NCBI GenBank assembly: GCA_963813495.1
Contig: CAWEZC010000010.1
Location: 496,001 to 560,000, forward strand
From: JACVRW01 sp963813495
GTDB taxonomy: Bacteria > Actinomycetota > Thermoleophilia > Solirubrobacterales > Thermoleophilaceae
DNA: 64,000 nucleotides
Direction of reading: 5' to 3'
Shown here: one piece after another, positions 38,159-46,723 of the stretch
Numbering within the stretch: position 1 is the first letter of the stretch
Layout: every line of letters begins with the position of its first letter
The notes under the pieces: model-generated
Told to the model about the DNA's origin: nothing
Database searches by the model: none
The model's input: the letters and a program-made list of their open reading frames with translations, nothing else
Translations under genes and position numbers: made by a program

Positions 38159-39289
38159 ATGCAGGTGACCGCTCCAGATCGCGACCAGCTGCGCAGGCTC
38201 GCGGAGCTGCGGCTCGACCGGCCATTGGTGGTGAGCCTCTACCTCGACCTCGACCCGTCGCGGTTCGCGACCCCACCCGCACGGGCCACCGCGGTCCGTT
38301 CGCTGGTCGACGAGGCGGAGCGCCGCGTGCGGGAGAGCAACGGCCTGTCGCACAGCGACCGGATGAGTCTCCAGGCCACGGTGACCCGGGCGGCCGAGTT
38401 TCTCGAGCGCGATCTGTCCGCGGAGGGTGCGCATGCGCTCGCGCTGTTCGCCAGCCAGTCCGTCGACCTGTTCGAAGCCATCAAACTGCCGCGCTCCGTG
38501 AGCAACCGGGTGGCCATCGGGCGCTCGCCGCTCGTGGGTCCGCTGGCTCGGCTGGAGCGCCGCGAGCGCTGGTGCGTTGCCCTGGTGAGCCGTCGTGACG
38601 CGCGCATCTTCCGCGGCTCGCCCGACGACCTGCGTGAGGTGGAGCAGATCCACGACGAGGTGTTCGGCCAGCACGACCAGGGCGGGTGGTCCCAGGCCCG
38701 CTATCAGCGCGGGATCGAGAAGGAGAAGGACGATCACCTCAAGCACACGAGCGACGCGCTCATGCGCCACTTCAAGCGCAGCCCCTTTCAGCACTTGCTG
38801 CTGGGCGGACCGCGCGAGGTGACCAAGGACTTCGAGTCCAAGCTTCACCACTACCTGGCCGAGCGGGTGGCCGGCTTGATCGATGTGGACGTGGACACCG
38901 CCAACGCCGATCGCGTTCTCGAGGCCGCTCGGCCGCGCTTCGAGGAGTGGGACAGTGCCCGTGAGGCAGAGCTCCTGGAACGGCTCGGAGCGGGCGGCGC
39001 CGCCGGGATCGAGCAGGTGTTGCCCCCGTTGAACGAGCGGCGTGTGGAGGTGCTGATGCTGGACGAGCAGTTCGGCGGCGTGCCCGGCGTGCAATGCAGC
39101 GAGTGCGGCCTGCTGGCGCTCGAAGGGGAGAGCTGTCCCGCGGACGGCGCGCCCATGCTCGCACTGGACGACCTGACCGACGCTGCCATCGAGCTCGCCG
39201 TCCAGCAGAGCGCCGAGGTGGTGGCCGTGCATCACCACCGCGAGGCGCTGGCGGACGTGGGAGGCGCCGCGGCGCTGCTGCGCTTCTAG
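38159..39289 (+). CDS. Bacterial eRF1/Vms1-like protein (baeRF family)
   Basis: 376 residues from ATG 38159. The N-terminal part has VVSLYLDLDPSRF, typical of baeRF proteins; a loop with GGWSQARYQR at 175-184 sits where eRF1 has GGQ and Vms1 its catalytic Gln. A C-terminal Pelota-like domain follows and ends in a Cys-rich stretch (CSEC, then Cys326), possibly an incomplete zinc ribbon. Family members are predicted peptidyl-tRNA hydrolases or release-like factors acting on stalled ribosomes. It has its own strong ribosome site and is divergent from a sigma gene. Biochemical activity is inferred only. Confidence 0.82.
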   Translation: MQVTAPDRDQLRRLAELRLDRPLVVSLYLDLDPSRFATPPARATAVRSLVDEAERRVRESNGLSHSDRMSLQATVTRAAEFLERDLSAEGAHALALFASQSVDLFEAIKLPRSVSNRVAIGRSPLVGPLARLERRERWCVALVSRRDARIFRGSPDDLREVEQIHDEVFGQHDQGGWSQARYQRGIEKEKDDHLKHTSDALMRHFKRSPFQHLLLGGPREVTKDFESKLHHYLAERVAGLIDVDVDTANADRVLEAARPRFEEWDSAREAELLERLGAGGAAGIEQVLPPLNERRVEVLMLDEQFGGVPGVQCSECGLLALEGESCPADGAPMLALDDLTDAAIELAVQQSAEVVAVHHHREALADVGGAAALLRF

Positions 39290-39771
39290 GTGCCGGGGGC
39301 CGGAGCGAGCGCCGCGTCTCGTGCGGGAGCAGCCTCGAGCCGCTCCACGGCCGCGCGCAGGGCGTCACGTAGCGCCCGCTGCTGGTCGACGGGGAGGCCG
39401 GCGATCTCCGGCGGCGGCGCGGACATCTCGCGGACGATGCGGGCCCGCACGCGCTCGCCCTCCTCGGTGAGGCAGATGATCTTCATGCGCCGGTCACGGT
39501 CGGACTCGCGGCGCTCGATCAGGCCGCGGGCCTCCAAGCGGTCGACGATCCCCGTGACGTTGGAGGGATCGCAGAAGAGCTGCTGCGCCAGAGCCCTCAT
39601 CGGGGTCTCACGACCCGGCTCGAGCGTGCGCAGCGAGTGCAGCTGGACGGGGGAGAAGTCGAGCTGGCGCGCCAGCTCGAGCATGCGCGGCTTGTTGCTC
39701 TGCATGATCTGCCAGAGCAGCGCCCACGCCTCCTCCGCTGGTGATCTCGCGGCCATTTGCTTGACGGGCAC
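39286..39771 (-). CDS. MarR-family transcriptional regulator
   Basis: 161 residues from GTG 39771. The winged helix reads TPMRALAQQLFCDPSNVTGIVDRLEARGLIERRESDRDRRMKIICLTEEG, with flanking dimerisation helices. It is divergent from an ABC exporter operon, the classical layout of a MarR repressor of efflux. A minus-strand promoter TTGAGG-17-TATCTA ends 5 nt before GTG and shares the palindromic operator with the transporter promoter. Its stop shares CTAG with the baeRF gene. Confidence 0.92.
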   Translation of the reverse strand: MPVKQMAARSPAEEAWALLWQIMQSNKPRMLELARQLDFSPVQLHSLRTLEPGRETPMRALAQQLFCDPSNVTGIVDRLEARGLIERRESDRDRRMKIICLTEEGERVRARIVREMSAPPPEIAGLPVDQQRALRDALRAAVERLEAAPARDAALAPAPGT

Positions 39772-39776
39772 GATAG

Positions 39777-39820
39777 TAGATAACCAGGATAATTGACAAC
39801 CTCAACTATTTTGCTAGCTT
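39777..39820. promoter_or_regulatory. Divergent promoters with MarR operator
   Basis: Operator 39789-39809: ATAATTGA and TCAACTAT arms (7 of 8 symmetric) around CAACC. Plus-strand promoter TTGACA (39793-39798), 16-nt spacer, TAGCTT (39815-39820), 7 nt before the ATG at 39828. Minus-strand -10 TATCTA at 39782-39777. The operator covers both -35 regions. Confidence 0.75.
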
Positions 39821-39827
39821 GCGGCGC

Positions 39828-40826
39828 ATGGCTGAAGCAGCAATAGAGGCGCGCGGCCTCGTCCGGGAGTTCAAGAAGGGGCCCCGAGCCGTCGACGGTA
39901 TCGACCTGCGGGTGGAGCCTGGAGAGGTGTACGGATTCCTGGGCCCAAACGGCGCGGGCAAGTCGACCACCGTCCACATCCTGACCACGCTGCTGCCGCC
40001 CACCGAGGGCAGTGCGCGCGTGGCCGGGCATGACGTGGTCAAGGAGGGCCCCGCGGTGCGCGCAACCATCGGCGCCGCGCTCCAGGAGGCCGCGCTCGAC
40101 CCCTTCCTCACCGGCAACGAGCACATGAAGCTGCAGACCGCCCTGCACGGGATGCGCGGCGCAGAGGCCCTCGAGCGCTCTCGCTCGCTGCTCGAACGCG
40201 TTGGCCTCGTCCAGGCCGCCGACCGCCGCGTGGGCGGCTACTCGGGCGGCATGAAGCGACGCCTCGACCTGGCCCTCGCGCTCGTCCACCGGCCCAGAAT
40301 CCTGTTTCTCGACGAGCCCACCACCGGGCTCGACGTTCAGAGTCGTAGCGCGCTCTGGGAGGAGGTGCAGCGCCTGGCCTCCGACCGCGGCGTGACGGTG
40401 TTCCTGACGACCCAGTACCTGGAGGAGGCCGATGTGCTCGCGGACCGCGTCGGCATCATCGACCAGGGCAAGATCGTGGCCGAGGGCACCCCGGAGGCCC
40501 TGAAGGCGGAGATCGGCCGTCCCAGCGTCGAGGCGATCCCGGCCGAGCCCGGCGATCTCGAGCGCATGAAGGGCGTGCTGTCTCGCTTCGGCGAGTCGGT
40601 CACCGGCTCGCCCAAGGGCGCCTCGGTGCGGCTGGCCGGGGGCGACGCGCAGCTGGCCGAGGTGGTGCGTGCCCTCGACGCGGACAGCATCAAGATCCAG
40701 GAGCTGCAGCTGCACGCCCCCACGCTCGATGACGTCTTCCTCGCCAAGACCGGGCGTTCGCTGGAGGGCGCCGCCGAGGACGAGGCCATCGAGGAGGAGG
40801 CCGACAAGGAGGCCGTGGCGGCGTGA
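39828..40826 (+). CDS. ABC exporter ATP-binding protein (DrrA-like)
   Basis: 332 residues from ATG 39828. Walker A LGPNGAGKST, signature YSGGMKRRLDLALAL, Walker B ILFLDEPTTGLD, and the DrrA-type C-terminal domain (about 220-310), ending in an acidic tail. Such ATPases drive export of drugs or lipids with ABC-2 permeases. The two permease genes follow with 4-nt overlaps, and MarR is divergent, which fits inducible efflux. Confidence 0.93.
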   Translation: MAEAAIEARGLVREFKKGPRAVDGIDLRVEPGEVYGFLGPNGAGKSTTVHILTTLLPPTEGSARVAGHDVVKEGPAVRATIGAALQEAALDPFLTGNEHMKLQTALHGMRGAEALERSRSLLERVGLVQAADRRVGGYSGGMKRRLDLALALVHRPRILFLDEPTTGLDVQSRSALWEEVQRLASDRGVTVFLTTQYLEEADVLADRVGIIDQGKIVAEGTPEALKAEIGRPSVEAIPAEPGDLERMKGVLSRFGESVTGSPKGASVRLAGGDAQLAEVVRALDADSIKIQELQLHAPTLDDVFLAKTGRSLEGAAEDEAIEEEADKEAVAA

Positions 40827-41605
40827 GCCGCTCCACCCTGTTCGTCCAGGTGGGCATGCTCGCCCGCCGATCCGTTGTGCGCACCCTGCGCCAGCCGGCG
40901 ATGGTGGTGCCGTCGCTCGTGTTCCCGCTGATGCTGTTGTCGATCAACGCCAGCGGGCTTGACTCGGCCACCCGGCTGCCCGGCTTCCCGACCGATTCCT
41001 ACTTCCAGTTCGCGCTGGCCATCACCTTCGTCCAGGGCGCGCTGTTCTCCGCCAACAGCGCCGGGACCAACGTGGCCAGCGACATCGAGAGCGGCTTCCT
41101 CAACCGGCTCTCACTCACCCCGCTGCGGCGGGTGGCGCTCATGATGGGGCAGCTCGCCGGCATCGTGGCCCTCGGCCTGATCCAGGCGGTGACCTTCCTG
41201 ATCATCGGCGTCGCCTTCGGCGCGGCGATCGAAACCGGGTTGGCCGGCGCCCTGGTGATCGTCGGCTTCTCGCTGCTGATCTCGCTCGCATTCGGCTGCA
41301 TCGGCGCCTTCGTGGCGCTGCGTTCGGGCAGCGGCGAGGCGGTGCAGGGGGTGTTCCCGCTCTTCTTCGCCGCGTTGTTCCTGTCCTCCATGGCGCTGCC
41401 CCGCGACCTGATCGAGAACGACTGGTTTCGCACCGTGGCCGACTGGAACCCGGTCTCCTACATGCTCGAGTGCATCCGCTCGCTGATGATCGAGGGCTGG
41501 GATCCGGAGGCGCTGGCGCTCGGCTTCGCCTGCGCGGGAGGCCTGGCGCTGATTGCGCTGGTGGCCGCCTCCTCGGCCCTGCGCACGCGAATGGTGCGCA
41601 CATGA
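40823..41605 (+). CDS. ABC-2 type permease (first)
   Basis: 260 residues with about six membrane spans in the ABC-2 arrangement: an N-terminal cytoplasmic segment, the first span near PSLVFPLMLL, then DIESGFLNRLSLTPLRRVALMMGQL, the coupling region of DrrB-like proteins. It starts at GTG 40823 inside the ATPase stop and overlaps the second permease by 4 nt. It should form a heterodimer with that permease. Confidence 0.9.
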   Translation: MSRSTLFVQVGMLARRSVVRTLRQPAMVVPSLVFPLMLLSINASGLDSATRLPGFPTDSYFQFALAITFVQGALFSANSAGTNVASDIESGFLNRLSLTPLRRVALMMGQLAGIVALGLIQAVTFLIIGVAFGAAIETGLAGALVIVGFSLLISLAFGCIGAFVALRSGSGEAVQGVFPLFFAALFLSSMALPRDLIENDWFRTVADWNPVSYMLECIRSLMIEGWDPEALALGFACAGGLALIALVAASSALRTRMVRT

Positions 41606-42375
41606 GCCGAGGCTTCTGGGACGTGGCCCGCGCGGTGTCCTGGCGCAACATCCACAACTTCTTCACCAACCCGGCACTGATCATCCCGGCGCTGCTGTTC
41701 CCGATGTTCTTCTTCACCGCCTTCGCCGGCGGCCTCTCGCGTGTGGACTCGATCCCCGGCTTCGACTACGACGCCGGCTACACGACTTTCGTGTACGGCT
41801 TCGTACTGCTGCAGGCCTCGGCCTTCGGCGGCGTGTTCACCGGCTTCGCCGTGGCCCGCGACTTCGAGTCGGGCTTCTCCCGCCGGGTGATGCTTGCCGC
41901 CTCCAACCGGGACGGGATCGTGGCCGGTTACTGGCTGGCAGCGCTCGTGCGTGCACTCTTCACGATCGCGGTGATCACGGTGGTGGCGCTGCTCGCCGGA
42001 CTCACCGTCAACGGCGGCGCCGTCGACATCGTCGGGCTCTACACGCTGGCACTGCTGGTCAACGCGGCGGCGATGCTGTTCGGCACCGGGGTGGCGATGC
42101 GGCTGCGCACGATGCAGGCCGGGCCGCTGATCCAGACGCCGGCCTTCCTGATTCTCTTCCTCGCCCCGGTCTGGGTGCCGTACGACCTGCTGACCGGCTG
42201 GGTCCAGGCCGCAGCCTCGGTAAACCCCATCACGATCGTGATCGAAGCGATCCGGGGTTTCCTCGACGGCAACCCCACCGAGGTGCTGCCGGCCTTCCTC
42301 GTGTCCCTGCTGCTGGTGACGGTCACGGTGGTGTGGGCTCGCGGCGGGCTGCGCAGCGCCGAGCGCGCCGCCTGA
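41602..42375 (+). CDS. ABC-2 type permease (second)
   Basis: 257 residues, six predicted spans. It is related to the first permease (RDFESGFSRRVMLAASNRDGIV occupies the same coupling position; NPITIVIEAIRGFLDG near the end). ATG 41602 overlaps the previous stop as ATGA. The pair plus the ATPase make a complete exporter; cargo is unknown. Confidence 0.9.
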   Translation: MSRGFWDVARAVSWRNIHNFFTNPALIIPALLFPMFFFTAFAGGLSRVDSIPGFDYDAGYTTFVYGFVLLQASAFGGVFTGFAVARDFESGFSRRVMLAASNRDGIVAGYWLAALVRALFTIAVITVVALLAGLTVNGGAVDIVGLYTLALLVNAAAMLFGTGVAMRLRTMQAGPLIQTPAFLILFLAPVWVPYDLLTGWVQAAASVNPITIVIEAIRGFLDGNPTEVLPAFLVSLLLVTVTVVWARGGLRSAERAA

Positions 42376-42409
42376 GGACGCGCCCCGGCGCGCGGGTTAA
42401 CCTGCGTCC

Positions 42410-42832
42410 ATGAGCGGAGAGGTTCAGGAGCCCCAGCGGGGAGAGGGCTACGCTGTGGCCAACGTCGAAGCGCTGGCCGAGGGCCCGGGCTTCCGCAAGA
42501 TCCGGCGTGAGCTCGGGGTCACGGCGTTCGGCGTCAACGCGATCGAGCTCCCGCCGGGTTACGAAACCGGCCGCCACTACCACGAGGAGCAGGAGGAGCT
42601 CTACTTCGTCCACCGCGGGCGCATCGAGATGTGCTTCGACGACGGGCAGACATTCGAGCTTGGGCCGGGCGGCCTGGCGCGCGTCGACGCAGCAACGGTG
42701 CGCAAGGTGCGCTGCTTAGGCCACGAGCCGGCCCTCTACCTCGTGGCGGGCGGCAAGGGCGGCTACGTGGGGCGCGACGGCCGGCTGCCCGAGGGCGAGA
42801 CGAGCCGCTTCGGGGCATCGGGATCGCCCTGA
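42410..42832 (+). CDS. Small cupin-domain protein
   Basis: 140 residues forming one cupin barrel: metal-binding motif 1 GRHYHEEQEELYFVHRG, and a weaker motif 2 ending VRKVRCLGHEPALYLVAGG. Such proteins bind a metal and a small ligand; no enzyme type can be named. TAACCT at 42398-42403 ends 6 nt before the ATG. Its stop codon overlaps the probable start of the next gene. Confidence 0.85.
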   Translation: MSGEVQEPQRGEGYAVANVEALAEGPGFRKIRRELGVTAFGVNAIELPPGYETGRHYHEEQEELYFVHRGRIEMCFDDGQTFELGPGGLARVDAATVRKVRCLGHEPALYLVAGGKGGYVGRDGRLPEGETSRFGASGSP

Positions 42833-43773
42833 AGGCGCTGGTCTGGGCGGGGCTGGTGGCCGCCGCCCTGCTGCTGCCGGCGGGGCCGGCCTCGACCGCG
42901 CACGGGCGTCCCCTGCCCGGCGCCCCGGCCTGCCCGATCTTCCCCCAGAGCAATCACTGGAACCGCCCGGTCGACCATCTGCCGGTGCACGGAAGCTCGA
43001 ATGCGATCGTGGGCTCGATCGGGCTGGACGAGCACATGCACGCGGACTTCGGATCCGGGCTCTACGAGGGGGCGCTGATCGGGATCCCCTTCGCCGTGGT
43101 CGGCCGGCGCCAGGGCCGCGTGCCCGTGAGCTTCGAGTACGCGAGCGAGTCCGATCGCGGGCGCCACCCGATCCCCGCGCGCGTGCCGATCGAGGGTGGC
43201 CGCGGCTCGGACGGCGATCGCCACGTGATCGTGGTAGACCGTTTCCGCTGCCGGCTGCACGAGCTGTTCGCGGCCTACCCCGAGCAGGGCGGAGCGCGCT
43301 GGAGGGCCGGTTCCGGAGCCGTCTGGAACCTGCGTTCCAACCGCATGCGCCCGCGCGGCTGGACCTCCGCCGACGCCGCCGGGCTCCCCATCCTCCCGGG
43401 CCTCGCCCGCTACGACGAGGTCCGTCGCGGCCGCATCGACCACGCCCTGCGCTTCACCGCGCAGCAGACGCGCCGCGCGTTCGTCTATCCGGCCCGGCAT
43501 TTCGCCTCCGACCTCACCGATCCCAGCCTGCCGGCGATGGGCCAGCGCCTGCGCCTGAAGCGCGGCTTCCAGCTGTCGGGCTTTCCCCGCCAGTCGCGCG
43601 TGGTGCTGCGAGCGCTCAAGCGCTACGGGATGATCCTGGCCGACAACGGCTCGTCCTGGTTTGTCAGCGGCGCTCCGCATCCGGGTTGGAACAACGACGA
43701 CCTGCATTCCCTGCAGCGCGTGCCCGGGACCGCCTTCGAGGTGGTCGACACGAGTCGTTTGCCCCGCCCGTGA
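42829..43773 (+). CDS. Secreted protein of unknown function, conserved type
   Basis: About 314 residues. A signal peptide is clear (LKALVWAGLVAAALLLPAG then ASTAHG), but no ATG, GTG or TTG stands directly before it. The frame offers CTG 42829, overlapping the cupin stop, or GTG 42856, which would truncate the signal. The mature part has CPIFPQSNHWNRPVD, GSIGLDEHMHADFGSG, RHVIVVDRFRCRLHE, RGWTSADAAGLPILPGL, and GAPHPGWNNDDL at the end. I recall proteins of this pattern in soil actinobacteria and acidobacteria, always without a known activity. Confidence 0.75.
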   Translation: MKALVWAGLVAAALLLPAGPASTAHGRPLPGAPACPIFPQSNHWNRPVDHLPVHGSSNAIVGSIGLDEHMHADFGSGLYEGALIGIPFAVVGRRQGRVPVSFEYASESDRGRHPIPARVPIEGGRGSDGDRHVIVVDRFRCRLHELFAAYPEQGGARWRAGSGAVWNLRSNRMRPRGWTSADAAGLPILPGLARYDEVRRGRIDHALRFTAQQTRRAFVYPARHFASDLTDPSLPAMGQRLRLKRGFQLSGFPRQSRVVLRALKRYGMILADNGSSWFVSGAPHPGWNNDDLHSLQRVPGTAFEVVDTSRLPRP

Positions 43774-43791
43774 GCGGGTAGGCGGGCGGCC

Positions 43792-44616
43792 ATGAGGCCC
43801 GTGCGCATCGGCTGCTCGGGCTGGAACTACGACGACTGGCGTGGCCGGCTCTACCCGGAGGGCCTCGGTCCCTCGCGCTGGCTCGAGCGCTACGTCGAGC
43901 TCTTCGACACGGTGGAGATCAACTCCACCTTCTACCGGCTGGCTTCACGCGACGCCGCCAAGCGCTGGGCCGAGCAGACGCCGCCCGGTTTCGTCTTCGC
44001 CGCCAAGGCCAGCCGTTACCTGACCCACGTGCGGCGGCTGCGCGACGTGGAGGAGGGCATCGCGCGTTACTACGAGCGCATCGAGCCGCTGATCGACTCC
44101 GGTAAGCTCGGGCCGCTGGTGTGGCAGCTGCCGGCCAACTTCCCGGGTGACACCGGGCGCCTGGCCGAGCTGCTCCCGCTACTGCCGGCCGGGCGCCACT
44201 GCTTCGAGTTCCGCCACGAGAGCTGGTTCTGCGAGGAGACCTACGCCCTGCTGCGCCGGCACGACGCGGCGCTGGTGATCGGCGACCACCCGAAGTGGCC
44301 CTTCCAGGCCCGGGTGCTGACCGCCGGCTGGACGCTGGTGCGCCTGCATCACGGCCGCCGCGGCCGGCGCGGCAACTACTCGCCGACGGAGCTCGACGAA
44401 TGGGCCCGGCGGATCACCCAGTGGCGCCGCCGAGCCGAGACGTTCGTCTACTTCAACAACGACTGGGAGGGCTTCGCGCCCAGAAACGCGCTGGCACTCA
44501 AGCAGCGGCTGCAGCCGCCTCCAGGCGATTCAGCGCGCGCCGTAGCAGGCGCGACACGTGCATCTGCGAATAGCCGATCTGCTCGCCGATCTCACGCTGG
44601 GTCAGATCGCGCATGA
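43792..44616 (+). CDS. DUF72 family protein
   Basis: 274 residues. Motifs: RIGCSGWNYDDWRGRLYPE, FDTVEINSTFYRL, FVFAAKASRYLTHVRRL, WQLPANFP, CFEFRHESWF, and FNNDWEGFAPRNALALKQRL. The TIM-barrel-like DUF72 family has no proven activity. Homologues normally end shortly after the last motif; here the frame runs 34 codons further, antisense through the end of the B-type sigma gene (119-nt overlap). The tail is Arg/Ser-rich and probably not conserved. Confidence 0.88.
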   Translation: MRPVRIGCSGWNYDDWRGRLYPEGLGPSRWLERYVELFDTVEINSTFYRLASRDAAKRWAEQTPPGFVFAAKASRYLTHVRRLRDVEEGIARYYERIEPLIDSGKLGPLVWQLPANFPGDTGRLAELLPLLPAGRHCFEFRHESWFCEETYALLRRHDAALVIGDHPKWPFQARVLTAGWTLVRLHHGRRGRRGNYSPTELDEWARRITQWRRRAETFVYFNNDWEGFAPRNALALKQRLQPPPGDSARAVAGATRASANSRSARRSHAGSDRA

Positions 44617-45307
44617 AGCGAAGCTCGAGCACCCGGCGCTCGACCTCGGGCAGCGCTTTCCAGGTCCTCGCGATGGCGTCGCGCTCCTCGACCAGGTGGT
44701 AGGCCGAATCCTCCGCGCCGAGCAGGTCCACGAGCGTGGCCGACTCGTCGTCGTCGCGTGACGCCGGGGCATCGAGTGAAGCCGCCTCATAGCTCGCCGC
44801 CGCCTCCTGGGCCTCCAGCACCTGCTCGACCGTGCAGCCCAGGCCGGCGGCCACCTCGCGCACCTTGGGTGAGCGGCCGAGCTGCTTCGAGAGAGCCTCG
44901 GTCTCGCGGGACACGGCCAGGGTGCGTTCCTGCAGGTTGCGCGGTACGTGCAGCGACCAGCCCTTGTCGCGGAAATGGCGCTTCAGCTCGCCCAGGATGG
45001 TCGGCGCGGCATAGCTCGTGAACTTGGTGCCGCGTCCGGGCTCGAAGCGGTCGATCGCCTTGATGAGGCCGAGGCTCGCCACCTGCATGAGATCGTCGTG
45101 CGACTCGTCGGTGTACGCGTAGCGCAGAGCAAGGTCGCGGGCCAGAGGGAGGAAGCGCTCCACCAGCCGCTCACGTGCATCGAGGTCGCCGTGATGGTGG
45201 TAGCGCACCAGCAGCTGGCGCTCATCCTCGCGCGCCTCCCGGCGGTCATGACTCTTGCGGCGCGGAATTATGGGCGCAGCCGGAAGGGCGTGCGCAGTGG
45301 CACTCAT
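44498..45307 (-). CDS. SigB/SigF-type stress RNA polymerase sigma factor
   Basis: 269 residues. Region 2 reads HDDLMQVASLGLIKAIDRFEPGRGTKFTSYAAPTILGELKRHFRDKGW, the hallmark of the SigB/SigF/SigG group. Region 3 is VREVAAGLGCTVEQVLEAQEA and region 4 VERRVLELRFMRDLTQREIGEQIGYSQMHVSRLLRRAL. It controls general stress genes. No anti-sigma factor gene is adjacent, which is unusual for this group. A promoter of its own type lies 138 nt upstream, pointing to autoregulation. Confidence 0.93.
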   Translation of the reverse strand: MSATAHALPAAPIIPRRKSHDRREAREDERQLLVRYHHHGDLDARERLVERFLPLARDLALRYAYTDESHDDLMQVASLGLIKAIDRFEPGRGTKFTSYAAPTILGELKRHFRDKGWSLHVPRNLQERTLAVSRETEALSKQLGRSPKVREVAAGLGCTVEQVLEAQEAAASYEAASLDAPASRDDDESATLVDLLGAEDSAYHLVEERDAIARTWKALPEVERRVLELRFMRDLTQREIGEQIGYSQMHVSRLLRRALNRLEAAAAAA

Positions 45308-45444
45308 GGGAAACAGAACCTCCGTCTTGATGGACGTGAGGTCCGCTCCACCACCGAATTAGCCGGCGGCGACCCGTCCCCCCTTCAACAGCCTGACCCC
45401 GCTACGGATCTGTATCTCAACCCGCAGCGTGGACCACTGAATAT

Positions 45445-45469
45445 TCTCCCTCCTGGGAGCTTCCTAAAC
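45445..45469 (-). promoter_or_regulatory. B-type promoter upstream of the stress sigma gene
   Basis: Minus strand GTTTAG (45469-45464), 13-nt spacer, GGGAGA (45450-45445). It resembles the SigB consensus GTTTAA-N12-14-GGGTAT, with one mismatch in the -35 and two in the -10. Confidence 0.55.
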
Positions 45470-45518
45470 CCAATCGGGGTTTGGCGCGACAGATCCGGGT
45501 AGGCCCGGCTCGCGACGG

Positions 45519-46466
45519 CTAGGGGGGATCGCGCGGCTCGACGTAGGGCTCCTTGTCCTCCGGGCGCATGCCGGCCTCGATGGCCCGGCCGCGCGCGAGC
45601 TCCGCGTTGAACTCGGCTCCGAGCAGAATCATGATGTTCGAGACCCAGAGCCAGACCAGGAAGACCACCGGTCCCGCCAGCGCTCCGTAGGTCTCGTTGT
45701 AGGAGCCGAAGTTGGCGACGTAGAAGGCGAACGCGAGCGACGCGAGCAGCCAGCCGAGGACCGCCAGCAGGCCGCCGGGCGAGACCCAGCGGAAGTCATG
45801 CTGCTTGACGTTGGGCGCGGCCCAGTAGAGGACTGCGAACATGAACGAGACGAACAGCAGCAGGAACGGCCACTTGGCCAGGTTCCAGATCTGCACGGCA
45901 GTGTCGCCGACACCGACGAGCCCACCGACCTCCCTGGCCAGCCCGCCGGAGAGGGTCACCGCCACCGCGCTGATCGCCGTGAGCACCATCAGCAGGACGG
46001 TCAACCCGACGCGGGTGGGCAGCGTCTTCCAGATCGGCCGGCCCTCCTCGATGTCGTAGATCGCGTTGGAGGCGCGCATGAAGGCGGCGACGTAGCCGGA
46101 GGCCGCCCACACGGCGGCGAGCAGCCCGATCACGAAGAAGACGCCCGACGCGCCCTGGTTGCCCTGCAGGTTCTCGATCGCGCTCGTGAAGATCTCCTGG
46201 GCGGGCCCCGGCGCCACCTCGCCCAGGTTGTCGAGGATCGGCTGCGTGGCCGATGTCCCGATTAGGCCGAGTACCGAGACCAGCACGATCAGCGCGGGGA
46301 AGATCGACAGCACGCCGTAGTAGGTGAGCGCGGCGGCCCAGTCGCTGAGGTTGTCGTCCTGGAACTCCTTGACCGACCGCTTGAGCACGCCCCACCACGA
46401 GTGCCTGCTGAGGTCGGTGGGAGAGTCGGGGGCGCCCGCGCGCTCCTCGGCGCCGGCCATCGTCAT
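45519..46466 (-). CDS. YihY/BrkB family inner-membrane protein
   Basis: 315 residues, six membrane spans. Typical segments: DWAAALTYYGVLSIFPALIVLVSVLG near the start, WAASGYVAAFMRASNAIYDIEEGRP, and the late YGALAGPVVFLVWLWVSNIMILLGAEFNAEL. The family was once called RNase BN, but it is a membrane protein with no nuclease activity. It is co-transcribed after DUF1469 and DUF3618 genes (ATGA overlap), a common actinobacterial envelope cluster. Confidence 0.9.
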   Translation of the reverse strand: MTMAGAEERAGAPDSPTDLSRHSWWGVLKRSVKEFQDDNLSDWAAALTYYGVLSIFPALIVLVSVLGLIGTSATQPILDNLGEVAPGPAQEIFTSAIENLQGNQGASGVFFVIGLLAAVWAASGYVAAFMRASNAIYDIEEGRPIWKTLPTRVGLTVLLMVLTAISAVAVTLSGGLAREVGGLVGVGDTAVQIWNLAKWPFLLLFVSFMFAVLYWAAPNVKQHDFRWVSPGGLLAVLGWLLASLAFAFYVANFGSYNETYGALAGPVVFLVWLWVSNIMILLGAEFNAELARGRAIEAGMRPEDKEPYVEPRDPP

Positions 46467-46723
46467 CGCCTTCTGATCAGCCAGAGCGCCAGCACGCCGG
46501 CCACGATGCCCGCCGCGGCGGCGCCCGTCGGCAGCGGCTTGTCGCGCACCTGCCGCTGGACCTGCTGCTGTACCTGCTCCTTGCGCTCCTGCATCTGAGC
46601 CTTGACGTCGGCCTTGCGCGACAGCTGCTCCACGGTGTCTCCGAGCTCGCGGCGAGTGCGCTCGATGTCGCGACGAAGCTCCTCCGGCGTGCGCTGCTCG
46701 CTCGTCGGCTCTTGATCGCTCAC
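46463..46723 (-). CDS. DUF3618 family membrane-anchored protein
   Basis: 86 residues from GTG 46723, which overlaps the DUF1469 stop (GTGA). The core TPEELRRDIERTRRELGDTVEQLSRKADVKAQM is the DUF3618 signature. A Gln/Arg-rich coiled stretch follows, then a single C-terminal membrane helix (GAAAAGIVAGVLALWLI). It may organise the other two membrane proteins of the operon; function unknown. Confidence 0.85.
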   Translation of the reverse strand: MSDQEPTSEQRTPEELRRDIERTRRELGDTVEQLSRKADVKAQMQERKEQVQQQVQRQVRDKPLPTGAAAAGIVAGVLALWLIRRR

